NCBI RefSeq assembly: GCF_003011895.2
Contig: NZ_PXWF02000050.1
Span: 1 to 64,000, forward strand
Length of the DNA stretch: 64,000 nucleotides
Direction: 5' to 3'
Origin: Massilia glaciei
GTDB lineage: Bacteria; Pseudomonadota; Gammaproteobacteria; Burkholderiales; Burkholderiaceae_D
Both the position numbers and the translations under genes were made by a program. The notes beneath the pieces were generated by a model that saw only the letters and a list, made by a program, of their open reading frames with translations, did not search any database and was not told where the DNA came from. Positions 27,904 to 39,311 of the stretch are shown here, one piece after another; the stretch's first letter is position 1; each line of letters starts with the position of its first letter.

Positions 27904-28785
27904 TCAGATCGAAAAACCCATGGTCCGATCGGCCATGTCTCGCGGGGACCCAAAGTCGTCCTTGCGCCGCCGGGCGCCATGTCCATTGGCCTTGCGCTGA
28001 TGTTCGAACGCCTCGCGCACGCTGTCGCGCACGGCCTGGTCGTCCCACGGCTTGGTGAAAAACCGGAACACCGAACCGTGGTTGATGGCGTCGATGACCG
28101 AATCGACTTGCGTGTACCCGGACAGCACGATCCGCACGACCTCGGGATACTGCAATTTGACCTTGGACAGAAAATCGGCGCCGCAAACCTGCGGCAGGCG
28201 CTGGTCGGCGATCATGACCTGCACCCGGTGGCTGCCCAGCAGATCGAAGGCCTCGCCGGCGGTGGGCGCGCACAAGAGCTGGTAGTCGTCGGCGCGGAAC
28301 AAGCGGCGCAAGGATCTGATCACATTGGGGTCGTGGTCGACCAATAGCAAAGTGCCCGCGTCCGCGCCGGCATCCGCGGCGCGCCTGACCGGGCTGGACT
28401 GGAGAAGGATGCGCATCCGGTGTTGCAGAAGCGCGTTGTTGATCGGTTTGCACATATAGTCGGTGGCGCCGGCGGCGAACGCGCCGTCCACCGTCGCGCC
28501 GTCATCGTGCGCCGTGAACATGAGCACGGGGATGCCCTGGCCGGCATGCTGCCGACGCAGGGCGCGGCACACTTCGACGCCGTCGAGCCCGGGCATGCCG
28601 ACGTCGAGCAGCACGATATCCGGGCGCACCGACGCGAGGGCGGCAAGCCCCGCCACGCCGTCGCCGGCCTCGACCACTTGCAGGCCGATGCCCTCCAACA
28701 CCTCACGCGCCAATTGCCGCATGAAACCGTCGTCGTCTATGACCAAGACTATTTTCTCTTGACGAACACGTGAGTCCATTTCCAT
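27904..28785 (-). CDS. Tandem receiver-domain response regulator
   Basis: About 293 residues with two receiver domains and no recognisable output domain. The first has VLVIDDDGF, phosphoacceptor Asp61 in LLDVGMPGLDG and lysine in MCKPI. The second has LLLVDHDPNVI, ADQRLPQVCG with an aspartate at the acceptor position, and FFTKPWDD, like the receivers of RpfG/HD-GYP proteins. The end (RKANGHGARRRKDDFGSP) is basic. Start is unclear among ATG 28785, ATG 28779 and TTG 28812. No kinase is adjacent; the partner is unknown. Confidence 0.85.
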   Translation of the reverse strand: MEMDSRVRQEKIVLVIDDDGFMRQLAREVLEGIGLQVVEAGDGVAGLAALASVRPDIVLLDVGMPGLDGVEVCRALRRQHAGQGIPVLMFTAHDDGATVDGAFAAGATDYMCKPINNALLQHRMRILLQSSPVRRAADAGADAGTLLLVDHDPNVIRSLRRLFRADDYQLLCAPTAGEAFDLLGSHRVQVMIADQRLPQVCGADFLSKVKLQYPEVVRIVLSGYTQVDSVIDAINHGSVFRFFTKPWDDQAVRDSVREAFEHQRKANGHGARRRKDDFGSPRDMADRTMGFSI

Positions 28786-29024
28786 CCCGGTGATCGTTTC
28801 AAAGTCAAACAACCCTGGCCGGGGCCGGGCGCGATTCCATCAACCAGTATTGACAACACTTTTATTATGCGCGGATACAAATTGCTTTTCAAGAAATTTA
28901 GTTTCCCGCATGACCTTAGTATGGCCTTGCCGCATCAAGTCGACCACATGAGATCGAGTGTTGCCCGCAAAGCCCCGCGTATTGGCGATCCGGCCAATAC
29001 AGTATCCGCATTTAGTTGGCCAAC

Positions 29025-29043
29025 TGTACACGTACTGTACTTT
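29025..29043. promoter_or_regulatory. Operator-like GTAC array upstream of EamA gene
   Basis: TGTACACGTACTGTACTTT matches the site at 20074-20092 in all three GTAC half-sites and their spacing; about 16 of 18 core bases agree. It lies about 60 bp before the EamA start, in an otherwise empty 316-bp stretch (28786-29101). Confidence 0.5.
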
Positions 29044-29101
29044 AAATCTGCTCTACGATAGATGGATCGACAAAGCCAGTCGCCACTTTCTGGAGCAGGT
29101 G

Positions 29102-30028
29102 ATGCAAGAACACATTTCGGCGGCGCACTGCCATCCGGGCGCGCCAAGCCTCAGCCCCGAGACGCGCGGCATGCTGCTGGGCCTGGCGGGCGTGGCCCTT
29201 TTCAGCCTCACGCTCCCGTTCACCCGGCTTGCGGTGGCCGAGCTGCCGCCCGCCTTCGTCGCGCTCGGGCGCGCGCTGGTGGCCGCCGTGCTGGCCGGCG
29301 CCTTTCTCTGGTGGAAGCGCGCGCCCCTGCCGCCGCGCGGCGCCGTGCTGCCGCTGGCGCTGGTGGCGCTCGGCTGCGTGATCGGTTTTCCGTGGCTCAC
29401 GTCGATCGCCCTGCGGACCCTGCCCGCGTCGCACGCGGCGGTGCTCGTGGGAATCCTTCCGCTGGCCACGGCGCTGTGCGCGGCGGTGCGCGGCCACGAG
29501 AAGCCCTCGCTCGGCTTCTGGCTGATGGCCCTGCTCGGTTCGGGCCTCGTGGTCGGCTTCGCGCTGCGACATAACGGCGGCGGCTTCGAGCCGGCCGACC
29601 TGCTGATGCTGGGCGCGGTCGTTCTGGCTGCCATCGGCTACGCCGAGGGCGGGCGCCTGTCGCGCAGCATGGGCGGCGAGCAAGTCATAAGCTGGGCACT
29701 GCTGCTGGCGGCGCCGGCGCTGGCGCCGCTGGTGCTGTGGCTGTCGTGGCCGGACCGCGGGGCGATCGCGGCCGCCGGCCTGCCGGCCTGGGCCGCCTTC
29801 GCCTACGTGTCGATGTTCTCGATGTTCATCGGCTTCTTCTTCTGGTACCGCGGCCTGGCGACGGGCGGCATCGCCCGGGTCGGCCAGGTGCAGCTGGTGC
29901 AACCGTTTTTGACGCTGGCCGGCGCCGCCGTGATCGTGGGCGAGCCGCTAACGCTGGTCAATGGCGTGTTCGCCGGCGCGGTGATCGCCGTGGTCGCGGC
30001 GGGCCGCGCGATGCAGGTGCGCCGATAG
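29102..30028 (+). CDS. EamA/DMT-family transporter
   Basis: Inner-membrane transporter of 308 residues with ten hydrophobic segments in two EamA repeats. Typical pieces are GMLLGLAGVALFSLTLPFTR near residue 22, ELPPAFVALGRALVAAVLAG, and in the second repeat MFIGFFFWYRGLATGGIARV and QLVQPFLTLAGAAVIVGEPL. GGAG lies seven bases before ATG 29102; longer in-frame extensions have no family features. The GTAC array upstream suggests control by the MocR regulator at 18518-20038. Confidence 0.9.
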   Translation: MQEHISAAHCHPGAPSLSPETRGMLLGLAGVALFSLTLPFTRLAVAELPPAFVALGRALVAAVLAGAFLWWKRAPLPPRGAVLPLALVALGCVIGFPWLTSIALRTLPASHAAVLVGILPLATALCAAVRGHEKPSLGFWLMALLGSGLVVGFALRHNGGGFEPADLLMLGAVVLAAIGYAEGGRLSRSMGGEQVISWALLLAAPALAPLVLWLSWPDRGAIAAAGLPAWAAFAYVSMFSMFIGFFFWYRGLATGGIARVGQVQLVQPFLTLAGAAVIVGEPLTLVNGVFAGAVIAVVAAGRAMQVRR

Positions 30029-30069
30029 CGCCAGGCGCCGCACCGGCACCTGCCCGATGGAATTATTCT

Positions 30070-30597
30070 GTAACCGGGGTCTGACCCCAATATCGGAACT
30101 AAGTTTCCGTGCAAACATGCGGGGGCCGGGCGTAGCCCTGGAATCGCGCCAGCTCACCAAATTTTTGGCAAAAAATTCCTTAAGTGGGGTCAGACCCCGG
30201 TTAAAAAATTGAAGCTCGACTTGGTCTGTTTTTGGGCGCGGGGGGACTTTAGGGATGGGCTCGGGCCAATGCATAGTGTCCGCCTTTGGGGAAGTGCATG
30301 ATTTGAATGGGCAGGCACATCGGCAAGACATATTTTGTAACCGGGGTCTGACCCCGATTGCGGAACTAAGTTTCCGTGCAAACATGCGGGGGCCGGGCGT
30401 AGCCCTGGAATCGCGCTGGCTCACCAAATTTTTGGCAAAGAATTCCTTAAGTGGGGTCAGACCCCGGTTAAAAAATTGAAGCTCGACTTGGTCTGTTTTT
30501 GGGCGCGCGGCGCTTCAGGGATGGGCCCGGGTCGGGGCATAGTGCCCGCCCAAGGAGATGTGCATGATTTGAATGGGCAGGCACATCGGCAAGACGT
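30070..30597. repeat. 267-bp tandem duplication with GGGGTCTGACCCC inverted ends
   Basis: Two head-to-tail copies start at 30070 and 30337, with only scattered differences. In each copy the perfect 17-bp inverted repeat AACCGGGGTCTGACCCC bounds a 131-bp core (30072-30202 and 30339-30469). The palindrome GGGGTCWGACCCC is a familiar dispersed repeat in betaproteobacteria, probably mobilised by REP-type transposases (established pattern, recalled rather than searched). No convincing gene occurs in this 604-bp gap (30029-30632). Confidence 0.9.
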
Positions 30598-30632
30598 ACA
30601 ATACCGGCTGTTTATATAATTCTGGAATCCTC

Positions 30633-31097
30633 ATGACCGTTATCGACAAACTCGCCGCGCTTAACATCACCCTCAACGCCCCAGCCGCTCCGGCCGCCGC
30701 CTACGTCATGTATGTTCAGACAGGCAATCTGGTCTTCATCTCCGGCCACCTCGCCAAGGACAAGGACGGCGCCATCGTCGTCGGCCAGCTCGGCAAGAAC
30801 GTCTCGACCGAGCAGGGCCAGGCCGCCGCGCGCAACATCGCCATCGACCTCATCGGCACCCTGCGCGAAGCCTGTGGCGGCGACCTCGAGCGCGTCAAGC
30901 GCATCGTCAAGGTCATGAGCCTGGTCAATTCGACCCCCGACTTCACGGAGCAGCATCTGGTCACCAATGGCTGCTCGGAACTGCTCGGCGAGGTCTTCGG
31001 CGACGCCGGCAAGCACGCCCGCTCGGCCTTCGGCGTGGCGCAGATTCCGCGCGGCGCCTGCGTGGAAATCGAAATGATCGTCGAACTGGCCGACTAA
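30633..31097 (+). CDS. RidA family protein (YjgF/YER057c/UK114 type)
   Basis: 154 residues. Proteins of this family hydrolyse reactive enamine/imine intermediates released by PLP enzymes. Segments: YVQTGNLVFISGHLAKDKDG, ARNIAIDLIGTLREACGGDL, VVNSTPDF-like VNSTPDFTEQ and the end ARSAFGVAQIPRGACVEIEM with the conserved arginine. The start ATG 30633 has GGAAT upstream and a TATAAT-like box 15 bp before it, just outside the tandem duplication. The next gene is an aminotransferase, a sensible partner. Confidence 0.92.
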   Translation: MTVIDKLAALNITLNAPAAPAAAYVMYVQTGNLVFISGHLAKDKDGAIVVGQLGKNVSTEQGQAAARNIAIDLIGTLREACGGDLERVKRIVKVMSLVNSTPDFTEQHLVTNGCSELLGEVFGDAGKHARSAFGVAQIPRGACVEIEMIVELAD

Positions 31098-31227
31098 CAG
31101 CCCTAGCGCCCCAGATCGCACCGACCCGGGCGACGCTTACCCAGCGCCGCCCTTTCCGGGCACCCTACCCGGCGTGCCCTATAATTGGCCAAGCACCCGA
31201 CGCGGCCCCATCCTTAGTGAGACCAGC

Positions 31228-32421
31228 ATGAAAATCGAAAATCCAAACCCGATCGAATGGCAATTTTCGGAGCGCGCCAGCCAGCTGCAAAGCTCGTTCA
31301 TCCGCGAAATCCTGAAGATCACCCAACGTCCCGACATCATCTCCTTCGCCGGCGGCCTGCCTTCGCCCGCCACCTTCCCGGTCGAGGAGATGAAGGCCGC
31401 CTTCGACAAGGTTCTGTCCAACAACGGCAAGGTGGCCCTGCAATACGGCCCGACCGACGGTTACGCGCCGCTGCGCGAGTGGGTCGCCAACTCCCTGTCC
31501 ACGCCAGATTGCACCATCGCCCCCGAGCAGGTGCTGATGACCTCGGGCTCCCAGCAAGCGCTCGACCTGCTGGGCAAAGTGCTGATCGACGAAGGCAGTC
31601 GCGTGCTGGTCGAAACCCCGAGCTATCTGGGCGCGCTGCAGGCGTTCTCGGTGTACCGTCCCGAATTCAAGTCCGTCGCCACCGACGAGCACGGCCTGGT
31701 GCCGTCGTCGATCGCGCCCGTGGCCGAGGGCGCGCGCCTGCTGTACGCGCTGCCGAACTTCCAGAACCCGACCGGCCGCAGCCTGTCGGTCGAGCGCCGC
31801 GTCGAGCTCGTCGAGACCTGCGCCCGCCTCGGCCTGCCGCTGATCGAGGACGATCCATACGGCTCCCTGAGCTACAACGGCGAGCCGTTCCCGAAGATGC
31901 TCAACATGAATCCCGACGGCGTCATCTACATGGGCTCATTCTCGAAGGTGCTCACGCCGGGCATCCGTCTGGGCTATGTGGTCGCGCCGCTGCCGCTGGT
32001 GCGCCGCCTCGAGCTGGCCAAGCAGGCCGCCGACCTCCACACCGCCCAGCTGACCCAGATGGTCGTCCACGAAGTCATCAAAGACGGCTTCCTCGAGCGC
32101 CACATCCCGAACATCCGCACGCTGTACGGCAACCAGTGCCAAGTCATGCTCGATTCGATGGCCGAGCACTTCCCGAAGGCGGTCACCTGGACCAAGCCCG
32201 AAGGCGGCATGTTCATCTGGGTCACGCTGCCCAAGCAGATCGACGCGATGCAATTGCTCGACCAGGCCATCGCGGCCAAGGTCGCCTTCGTGCCGGGCGC
32301 GCCGTTCTACGCCAACGAGCCTGAGACCAACACCTTGCGCCTGTCGTTCGTGACGGTTTCGCCCGAGCGCATCCGCGAAGGCGTCGCCATCCTTGGCAAG
32401 CTGATCGCCGCCCAGCTGTAG
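31228..32421 (+). CDS. Class I/II PLP-dependent aminotransferase
   Basis: 397 residues, of the 2-aminoadipate/aromatic aminotransferase subgroup. The PLP lysine is Lys240 in MGSFSKVLTPGIRLGY. Other fold-type I features are ISFAGGLPSPATFP, LMTSGSQQALDLLGKV, LYALPNFQNPTGRSLS and EDDPYGSLSY. ATG 31228 was chosen because the preceding in-frame residues are unrelated. Substrate uncertain; LysN-like 2-aminoadipate transaminase or a broad-range enzyme fits. Confidence 0.9.
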   Translation: MKIENPNPIEWQFSERASQLQSSFIREILKITQRPDIISFAGGLPSPATFPVEEMKAAFDKVLSNNGKVALQYGPTDGYAPLREWVANSLSTPDCTIAPEQVLMTSGSQQALDLLGKVLIDEGSRVLVETPSYLGALQAFSVYRPEFKSVATDEHGLVPSSIAPVAEGARLLYALPNFQNPTGRSLSVERRVELVETCARLGLPLIEDDPYGSLSYNGEPFPKMLNMNPDGVIYMGSFSKVLTPGIRLGYVVAPLPLVRRLELAKQAADLHTAQLTQMVVHEVIKDGFLERHIPNIRTLYGNQCQVMLDSMAEHFPKAVTWTKPEGGMFIWVTLPKQIDAMQLLDQAIAAKVAFVPGAPFYANEPETNTLRLSFVTVSPERIREGVAILGKLIAAQL

Positions 32422-32468
32422 TCGGCTGCAAAAATCCCGCTGCAAAAATCCCGCTGCAAAAGCGAAAT

Positions 32469-32499
32469 CGCCGTCACCGCCGCAAGGGCCGTGACGGCG
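32469..32499 (+). terminator. Hairpin after the aminotransferase gene
   Basis: CGCCGTCAC and GTGACGGCG form a perfect 9-bp stem about 50 bp after the stop codon. No strong T run follows, so termination would be imperfect. Before it, a 14-bp unit (CTGCAAAAATCCCG) is repeated two and a half times. Confidence 0.55.
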
Positions 32500-32520
32500 A
32501 AATTGTTCAGACCATGCATA

Positions 32521-32550
32521 TTTGAATAGCCGCGCGCGCCGCTATTCAAA
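32521..32550. terminator. Convergent-gene hairpin (TTTGAATAGC palindrome)
   Basis: TTTGAATAGC and GCTATTCAAA are perfect 10-bp inverted arms around a CG-rich 10-base loop. It lies between the converging aminotransferase and small membrane protein genes and has A/T runs on both sides, suggesting a two-way terminator. Confidence 0.65.
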
Positions 32551-32563
32551 ATTGCATATCCCG

Positions 32564-32743
32564 CTACAAGCCTTTGACACGGCAGGCGATCAGCAGCAGG
32601 CCAAAACCGACGATCCAGGACCAGGTTGCGTACGGCTCCGGGATGCGCACGATGTTAAATTGCGCCAGCAGCGCGACGATGAACAGCACCAGCGAGATGA
32701 TCCACACGACGTTGGTTGGGGCACTACCGCCTGAATTGCGCAT
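32564..32743 (-). CDS. Small two-helix membrane protein (59 aa)
   Basis: Short gene of 59 residues. AAGGA lies seven bases before ATG 32743. The protein has two hydrophobic stretches, TNVVWIISLVLFIVALLA and WSWIVGFGLLLIACRV, with a polar turn (NIVRIPEPYAT) between. No family recognised. Codon use and the good ribosome site support it as real. It ends just before the hairpin at 32521-32550. Confidence 0.7.
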   Translation of the reverse strand: MRNSGGSAPTNVVWIISLVLFIVALLAQFNIVRIPEPYATWSWIVGFGLLLIACRVKGL

Positions 32744-32818
32744 ATTGTTTTCCTTTCATTGAGATCAATTCGGGCGGTCGCCCCAACTGTTGCTGCTTGC
32801 CGGCATCGCGCCGCGCAT

Positions 32819-33529
32819 TTACTTGCTTCCCGACGCGCGCCGGTAGGCGCCGTCGAACGTGACGTTGTGCCCGCCGCAGCGGCGATTGTCATCGCTCACC
32901 GTCAGCGCATCGCCCGCAAACGTCAACGTCAACATGCAGCCGATCTCCCCCTCGCGATCGCCATTGCCATCGCGGTAGCGCAGCACCTTCTTGTCGAGCG
33001 TGGCGACGCCGCTGATGTCGCCGATGTTGACATTGTCCGGATTCGCGCTCTGCCAGTGCGCGCTCCCGAGCACCCGCACCCGGTTGCCCGGCAGCGCGAA
33101 GACGTCGATCGTGGCCGTCTTGTCGGGCTTGTTTCGATAGTGGCGCTCGTAGCGCCCGGAAACCCCGCCCGCCGCCGCGCCCGCCCGCGTGTGCCCGCGC
33201 AATTCGGCGATCCGGGCGGCGTAGGCAAGCCCGAGGCAGGCGGCGTCGGCGCAGTCGTCGCGGGTCGACCAAAGCCATTGCTTCTGCCACCCTTTGAGCG
33301 CGCCCTTGTGCGCCACGCCGGCCATGGTGTCGCGGTAGACCAGCGCCAGCTCGCTGTCGAGCCTGGAGACGGCCGGGTCGGCGCAGATGCGCTTCTCGGT
33401 GTCGCTGCGCGCCTTGGCGCAGTCGAAGCTCGCCGACTGGGCCATGCCGCTGGCCAGCAAAAACAGCAGTGCGAGCGTGCGCTTGTGGCCGGAGCGGGGA
33501 AGGTTCATTGTTTTATAGCGTGTGGGCAT
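32819..33529 (-). CDS. Secreted LprI/DUF1311-type protein
   Basis: About 236 residues. A basic N-terminus and signal peptide ([18 protein letters not shown]) precede the Cys-containing segment [20 protein letters not shown] followed by [13 protein letters not shown], typical of the lysozyme-inhibitor LprI N-terminal domain. The second half (from about residue 130) is beta-rich with two further cysteines ([17 protein letters not shown]). Start uncertain: ATG 33529 or ATG 33508. Likely periplasmic; whether it inhibits lysozyme is not shown. Confidence 0.8.
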   Translation of the reverse strand: MPTRYKTMNLPRSGHKRTLALLFLLASGMAQSASFDCAKARSDTEKRICADPAVSRLDSELALVYRDTMAGVAHKGALKGWQKQWLWSTRDDCADAACLGLAYAARIAELRGHTRAGAAAGGVSGRYERHYRNKPDKTATIDVFALPGNRVRVLGSAHWQSANPDNVNIGDISGVATLDKKVLRYRDGNGDREGEIGCMLTLTFAGDALTVSDDNRRCGGHNVTFDGAYRRASGSK

Positions 33530-33809
33530 TTGCGAGCCTGACTTTACCATGCTGCCGCGTCCCCACGCGGCGAATTGTTGTTTCCATGCACTTAAAAGCG
33601 GCTTGGCGCACGTTAGCGCTCCCGTCCCTGGACAGGTTAAATTTTGGTATGCTGCATTGATCCATCGCAAACAACCGCCGATCGGGAAGTATGCTTTTTC
33701 AGCTAACAGGGAACCGGGCACGCCATCGTTGGCGGCCACCGGGTCGCGCCACGCGGCCTTGCGGCCCGTGCGAGCTTGGCCCCGCAGTTATCCGCGGGGG
33801 CCGCGCGTG

Positions 33810-36005
<2,196 letters not shown>

Positions 36006-36196
36006 TCGCGCCGCCATCCCGATCATCGACGACACCGCGGCCACAGGCTCCCAGGCAATCCTGAGCAATCCCTCACCGCGCCTTGACGCCACCTCCACCT
36101 ATAAAGTAACGTTGTCGGATCCGGCGCAATTTTTTGGCCCGGATGTGTTGCTTGGTTCTAAACTTGCACTTTACAGATGCAAGATTGAGGAGGAGC

Positions 36197-36271
36197 ATGT
36201 CTAAGTGCCGCAGAGTTACATTTTCGTACGATGGGCGGCCGGCGGTCACCTCAACTTTTGAGAGGCAGTAA
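36197..36271 (+). CDS. 24-residue leader ORF coupled to the next gene
   Basis: ATG 36197 follows a strong AGGAGG-type site and encodes 24 residues (MSKCRRVTFSYDGRPAVTST, then FERQ). Its TAA overlaps the ATG of the next gene (TAATG), the arrangement used for translational coupling. The product has no recognisable features. It may be a real micro-protein or only a translated leader. Confidence 0.5.
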   Translation: MSKCRRVTFSYDGRPAVTSTFERQ

Positions 36272-36558
36272 TGAAAGATATAGACGGAAACGAAGTTGGC
36301 GTGGGTGATATCGTGCGTTTGGTGTCGGTCAACCAAGAGGTTCTTGATTATTGCCAGGATTTCGTCGAGTATTCGCTCTCCGGCGACCAAAAGGTCGACG
36401 ACCTTGCCTTGCTCACCAACGATTACCGCATCGATGGCATTTTTGGCGAAGGAACCAAGGCGAGCGTCTCGATCGAGCTGCGCAGCTCCGACGGCCTGCC
36501 GATCGGCGGCCTGTTCATGCTGTCGGAGGAATTCCGCTTGCTGCAAAAAAGGAAATAG
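36271..36558 (+). CDS. Small acidic protein of unknown function (95 aa)
   Basis: 95 residues, soluble. The N-terminus DIDGNEVGVGDIVRLVSVNQ resembles small KOW/SH3-like proteins with a GDxVR motif. The rest is mixed with no clear catalytic residues. Translation is probably coupled to the upstream 24-residue ORF; it also has GAGAGG eight bases before its ATG. Not recognised further. Confidence 0.7.
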   Translation: MKDIDGNEVGVGDIVRLVSVNQEVLDYCQDFVEYSLSGDQKVDDLALLTNDYRIDGIFGEGTKASVSIELRSSDGLPIGGLFMLSEEFRLLQKRK

Positions 36559-37150
36559 ACGAATGCCGTCCAAGCCAATGCATGGCGGCGCTGCGGACTC
36601 GACTGCCGCCGCCGGGCGGTTCATGGCGGCGTCCTAGCTACAAGTAAGCTACAAGTGAGCAAGGCCACCCCGGCGATCAAGAACTCGCATGCGTGCGTCT
36701 CTGTCCCCCATCACCGAAAAGGATTGTTCGGAAGGGTCCTTGGGGGCGATTCGGGACAAGGAAACGCGCCAAGACTTTGCGTCGTTCTGCGTACGCCGTG
36801 CCACATTCAAACGCACCATCCCCACGCGCACATAATCGCTTTCCGCGCCAGTGCAGCCACCTGGCCGAGAGCGTCTCCGCCGGAATCCTCGTGTTCGGCA
36901 CCTGGACGGCCCGCGCCACCGCCGCCGGCCGAAGCGCCCCTCACCGGCGGGCTTGACAATTTGCGCCACCCGGCTTTTGCTGGTCGACATCGCCTTTCAA
37001 GGAGGGGGCTGAACCCGGACACGTGGCGAGAGCGGCAATCTTGATTTCACTTTAGCAACACCGCATGCTGCAACGCAGCACGCTCTTTCAGGGCTATAAT
37101 AGTGAAGCTGTAGTGCCTTTGCACCCCGATGCGCTTATGATGGTTACGAC
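36559..37150. other. Intergenic region before dapC
   Basis: 592 bp. Several frames are open for about 100 codons on both strands but their products are compositionally random and lack ribosome sites, so I do not call genes. A short repeat (AAGCTACAAGT) occurs near 36635-36655. TATAAT at 37095-37100 is a good -10 box for dapC. A five-codon ORF (ATG 37137) ends in a TGA that overlaps the dapC GTG. Confidence 0.5.
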
Positions 37151-38383
37151 GTGAATCCACATCTCGACAAACTGCACCCCTACCCGTTCGAAAAACTGCG
37201 CCAACTGTTCGCCGGCGCCAGCCCCAATCCGGCCTACCCCGCCATCAGCCTCGGCATGGGCGAGCCCAAGCATCCAACGCCAGTCTTCATCGAAAAAGCG
37301 CTGACCCACGCCATCGCCGGCCTGGGCAGCTATCCGAGCACGGTCGGCGGCGAGCCCTTGCGCGCGGCCATCGCCGGCTGGCTCGAGCGCCGCTACGGCG
37401 TGCCCGCGCTCGACCCTGCCACCCAGGTCCTGCCGGTCAACGGTTCGCGCGAGGCGCTGTTCGGCATCGCCCATTGCGTGATCGACCCGGCGCGCGACCC
37501 CGCGCAGCCGGTGCTGGTGATGTGCCCGAATCCGTTCTACCAAATCTACGAGGGCGCGGCCTACCTGGCCGGCGCCGAGCCCTACTTCGTCAATTCGGAC
37601 CCGGCCCGCAATTTCGCCTGCGACTACGCCGGCGTGCCGGCCGCCGTCTGGCCGCGCGTACAGCTGCTGTACCTGTGCTCGCCCGGCAATCCGACCGGCG
37701 CCACGCTCACTGTCGACGACTGGCGGCAGTTGTTCGCGCTGGCCGACGAACACGGCTTTGTGATTGCGGCCGACGAGTGCTATTCCGAGATCTACCACGG
37801 CGGCGCGCCGCCGCTCGGCGCGCTCGAGGCGGCGCACCAGCTCGGGCGCAGCGGCGGCGAGCGCCCGTACGCCAACCTGATCGTCTTTTCGAGCCTGTCG
37901 AAGCGCTCCAACGTGCCGGGCATGCGCTCGGGCTTCGTCGCGGGCGACCCGGCCGTCATCAAGAAATTCCTGTTGTACCGCACCTACTGCGGCGGCGCGA
38001 TGTCGCCGCCGGTGCAAGCGGCGTCGATCGCGGCCTGGGGCGACGAGGCCCACGTGCAGGAGAACCGCGCCAAATACCGCGAAAAATTCAAGCTCGTCAC
38101 GCCGATGCTCAAGCAGGTGATGGACGTCGAACTGCCCGACGCCGGCTTCTACCTGTGGGCCGACGTGCGCCGCAGCGGCCTGTCGGACACCGAGTTCGCG
38201 CGCCGTCTTTACACCGAATATAATGTGACGGTGTTGCCAGGAAGCTATCTTGCGCGCGAAGCGCACGGGATCAACCCCGGAAGCGGACGCATCCGCATGG
38301 CGCTGGTGGCCGAGGTCGACGAGGGCCTCGAGGCCGCCTCCCGGATCGTGCAGTTTTGCCACGCCTTGCGCGAAACCGCCTGA
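37151..38383 (+). CDS. dapC: Succinyldiaminopimelate transaminase
   Basis: PLP aminotransferase of 410 residues in the succinylase branch of lysine/diaminopimelate synthesis. Segments: LHPYPFEKLRQLFAG at the N-terminus, YPSTVGGEPLRAAIAGWLER, LCSPGNPTGATL, AADECYSEIYH and the PLP-lysine region FSSLSKRSNVPGMRSGF. The start is GTG 37151; no ATG precedes the conserved N-terminus in frame. It heads the cluster dapC-dapD-pilU-yffB-dapE, whose other dap genes support this assignment over a general aminotransferase. Confidence 0.95.
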   Translation: MNPHLDKLHPYPFEKLRQLFAGASPNPAYPAISLGMGEPKHPTPVFIEKALTHAIAGLGSYPSTVGGEPLRAAIAGWLERRYGVPALDPATQVLPVNGSREALFGIAHCVIDPARDPAQPVLVMCPNPFYQIYEGAAYLAGAEPYFVNSDPARNFACDYAGVPAAVWPRVQLLYLCSPGNPTGATLTVDDWRQLFALADEHGFVIAADECYSEIYHGGAPPLGALEAAHQLGRSGGERPYANLIVFSSLSKRSNVPGMRSGFVAGDPAVIKKFLLYRTYCGGAMSPPVQAASIAAWGDEAHVQENRAKYREKFKLVTPMLKQVMDVELPDAGFYLWADVRRSGLSDTEFARRLYTEYNVTVLPGSYLAREAHGINPGSGRIRMALVAEVDEGLEAASRIVQFCHALRETA

Positions 38384-38403
38384 GTTATTCCGTTAATTCC
38401 GCA

Positions 38404-38422
38404 TTTATTTGATACAAATAAA
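38404..38422. promoter_or_regulatory. AT-rich palindrome between dapC and dapD
   Basis: TTTATTTG and CAAATAAA are perfect 8-bp arms around ATA, in the 74-bp gap before dapD. In this GC-rich genome such an AT-rich inverted repeat stands out and could be an operator or a weak hairpin. Function unknown. Confidence 0.45.
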
Positions 38423-38457
38423 CATTTCTTACGATATATCCGCCACCATTAGAGACC

Positions 38458-39285
<828 letters not shown>

Positions 39286-39311
39286 ACCAATAGGTTTGTT
39301 AGGAGAGCACG

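Noticed and set aside
36559-37150. Genes in the gap before dapC (frames of 70-130 codons on both strands)
   Set aside because: No ribosome sites, random-looking Arg/Pro/His-rich products, and overlapping frames on both strands typical of GC-rich noncoding DNA.
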